NCBI GenBank assembly: GCA_024244665.1
Contig: JAAEOI010000122.1
Coordinates: forward strand, 1-54,305
Direction of reading: 5' to 3'
DNA length: 54,305 nt
From: Bacteroidota bacterium
GTDB taxonomy: Bacteria; Bacteroidota; Bacteroidia; Bacteroidales; GCA-2748055
Of the stretch, positions 54,252-54,305 are shown piece after piece. The notes below the pieces were generated by a model. The model had not been told where the DNA came from. It did not search any database and saw only the letters and a program-made list of their open reading frames with translations. Both the position numbers and the translations under genes were made by a program. The stretch's first letter is position 1, and each line of letters starts with the position of its first letter.

Positions 54252-54305
54252 CTCTGATAGTCGGAATCGGATTCCTTTTCCAGGAATACGCTCCAGGAGA
54301 AACCC

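Overview
The window reads as a chromosomal contig of a Bacteroidota bacterium (class Bacteroidia; a Marinilabiliales- or Bacteroidales-like relative is my inference). The evidence is a CotH-type protein with a C-terminal type IX secretion sorting domain, an ECF sigma / FecR / STN-TonB receptor cascade, several exact TAnnTTTG promoter elements, a GWxTD protein, DUF3127, DUF5989, a peptidase M64, and GH2 glycosidases with Bacteroidota architecture. I see no rRNA, tRNA, CRISPR array, complete IS element or prophage. Coding density is high, except for a few gene-poor stretches that hold repeats and gene remnants.

Layout. (1) 1-12.2 kb is sugar metabolism: a 5'-truncated GH2 glycosidase, a second LacZ-sized GH2 downstream of a nucleotidyltransferase, and a divergent FHS-type sugar/H+ symporter plus ROK kinase pair. 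Between them is a reverse-strand operon: cold-shock protein, EamA exporter, 7TMR-DISM histidine kinase and a small unknown protein. (2) 12.2-18.8 kb: CotH/T9SS protein, a tyrosine-recombinase-like protein that has lost catalytic residues, MnmD, an FKBP isomerase with a perfect terminator, DUF3127 and a sensorless histidine kinase. (3) 18.9-23.4 kb: a membrane anti-sigma-like TPR protein, a 37-aa peptide with a double-glycine leader, paired hairpins, and a divergent exported TPR-CHAT protein. (4) 23.4-31.4 kb: SYLF protein, then a tripartite RND efflux operon whose outer-membrane component is fused to an ABC-type substrate-binding domain. (5) 31.4-36.7 kb: ECF sigma factor, FecR anti-sigma, STN-TonB receptor and lipoprotein serine hydrolase, all on the forward strand. 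(6) 36.7-37.9 kb: repeat-rich debris with a 122-bp duplication that carries the 3' end of a decayed outer-membrane protein gene, followed by an orphan DUF5989 gene. (7) 37.9-54.3 kb: mostly housekeeping genes, including a second sigma factor, M64 peptidase, MscS channel, Lrp regulator, the RlmB/GWxTD/ABC-F/DUF1643 operon, DUF302, RlmD, an AGCS symporter with a large insertion, a hybrid histidine kinase, DUF2461 and twin thioredoxins. It ends in two tandem-repeat arrays.

Most interesting points. One is the short GG-leader peptide gene at 19929-20042, which resembles Bacteroidota RiPP-like precursors and sits between a membrane anti-sigma-like TPR protein and an exported CHAT protease-like protein. 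Another is the substrate-binding/TolC fusion in the RND operon. Three decayed gene remnants that ordinary ORF calling would miss are also described: a class III cyclase, an Mth938-like domain and an outer-membrane barrel. Several genes have a TAnnTTTG element only 4-6 nt before the start codon, which suggests leaderless transcripts.
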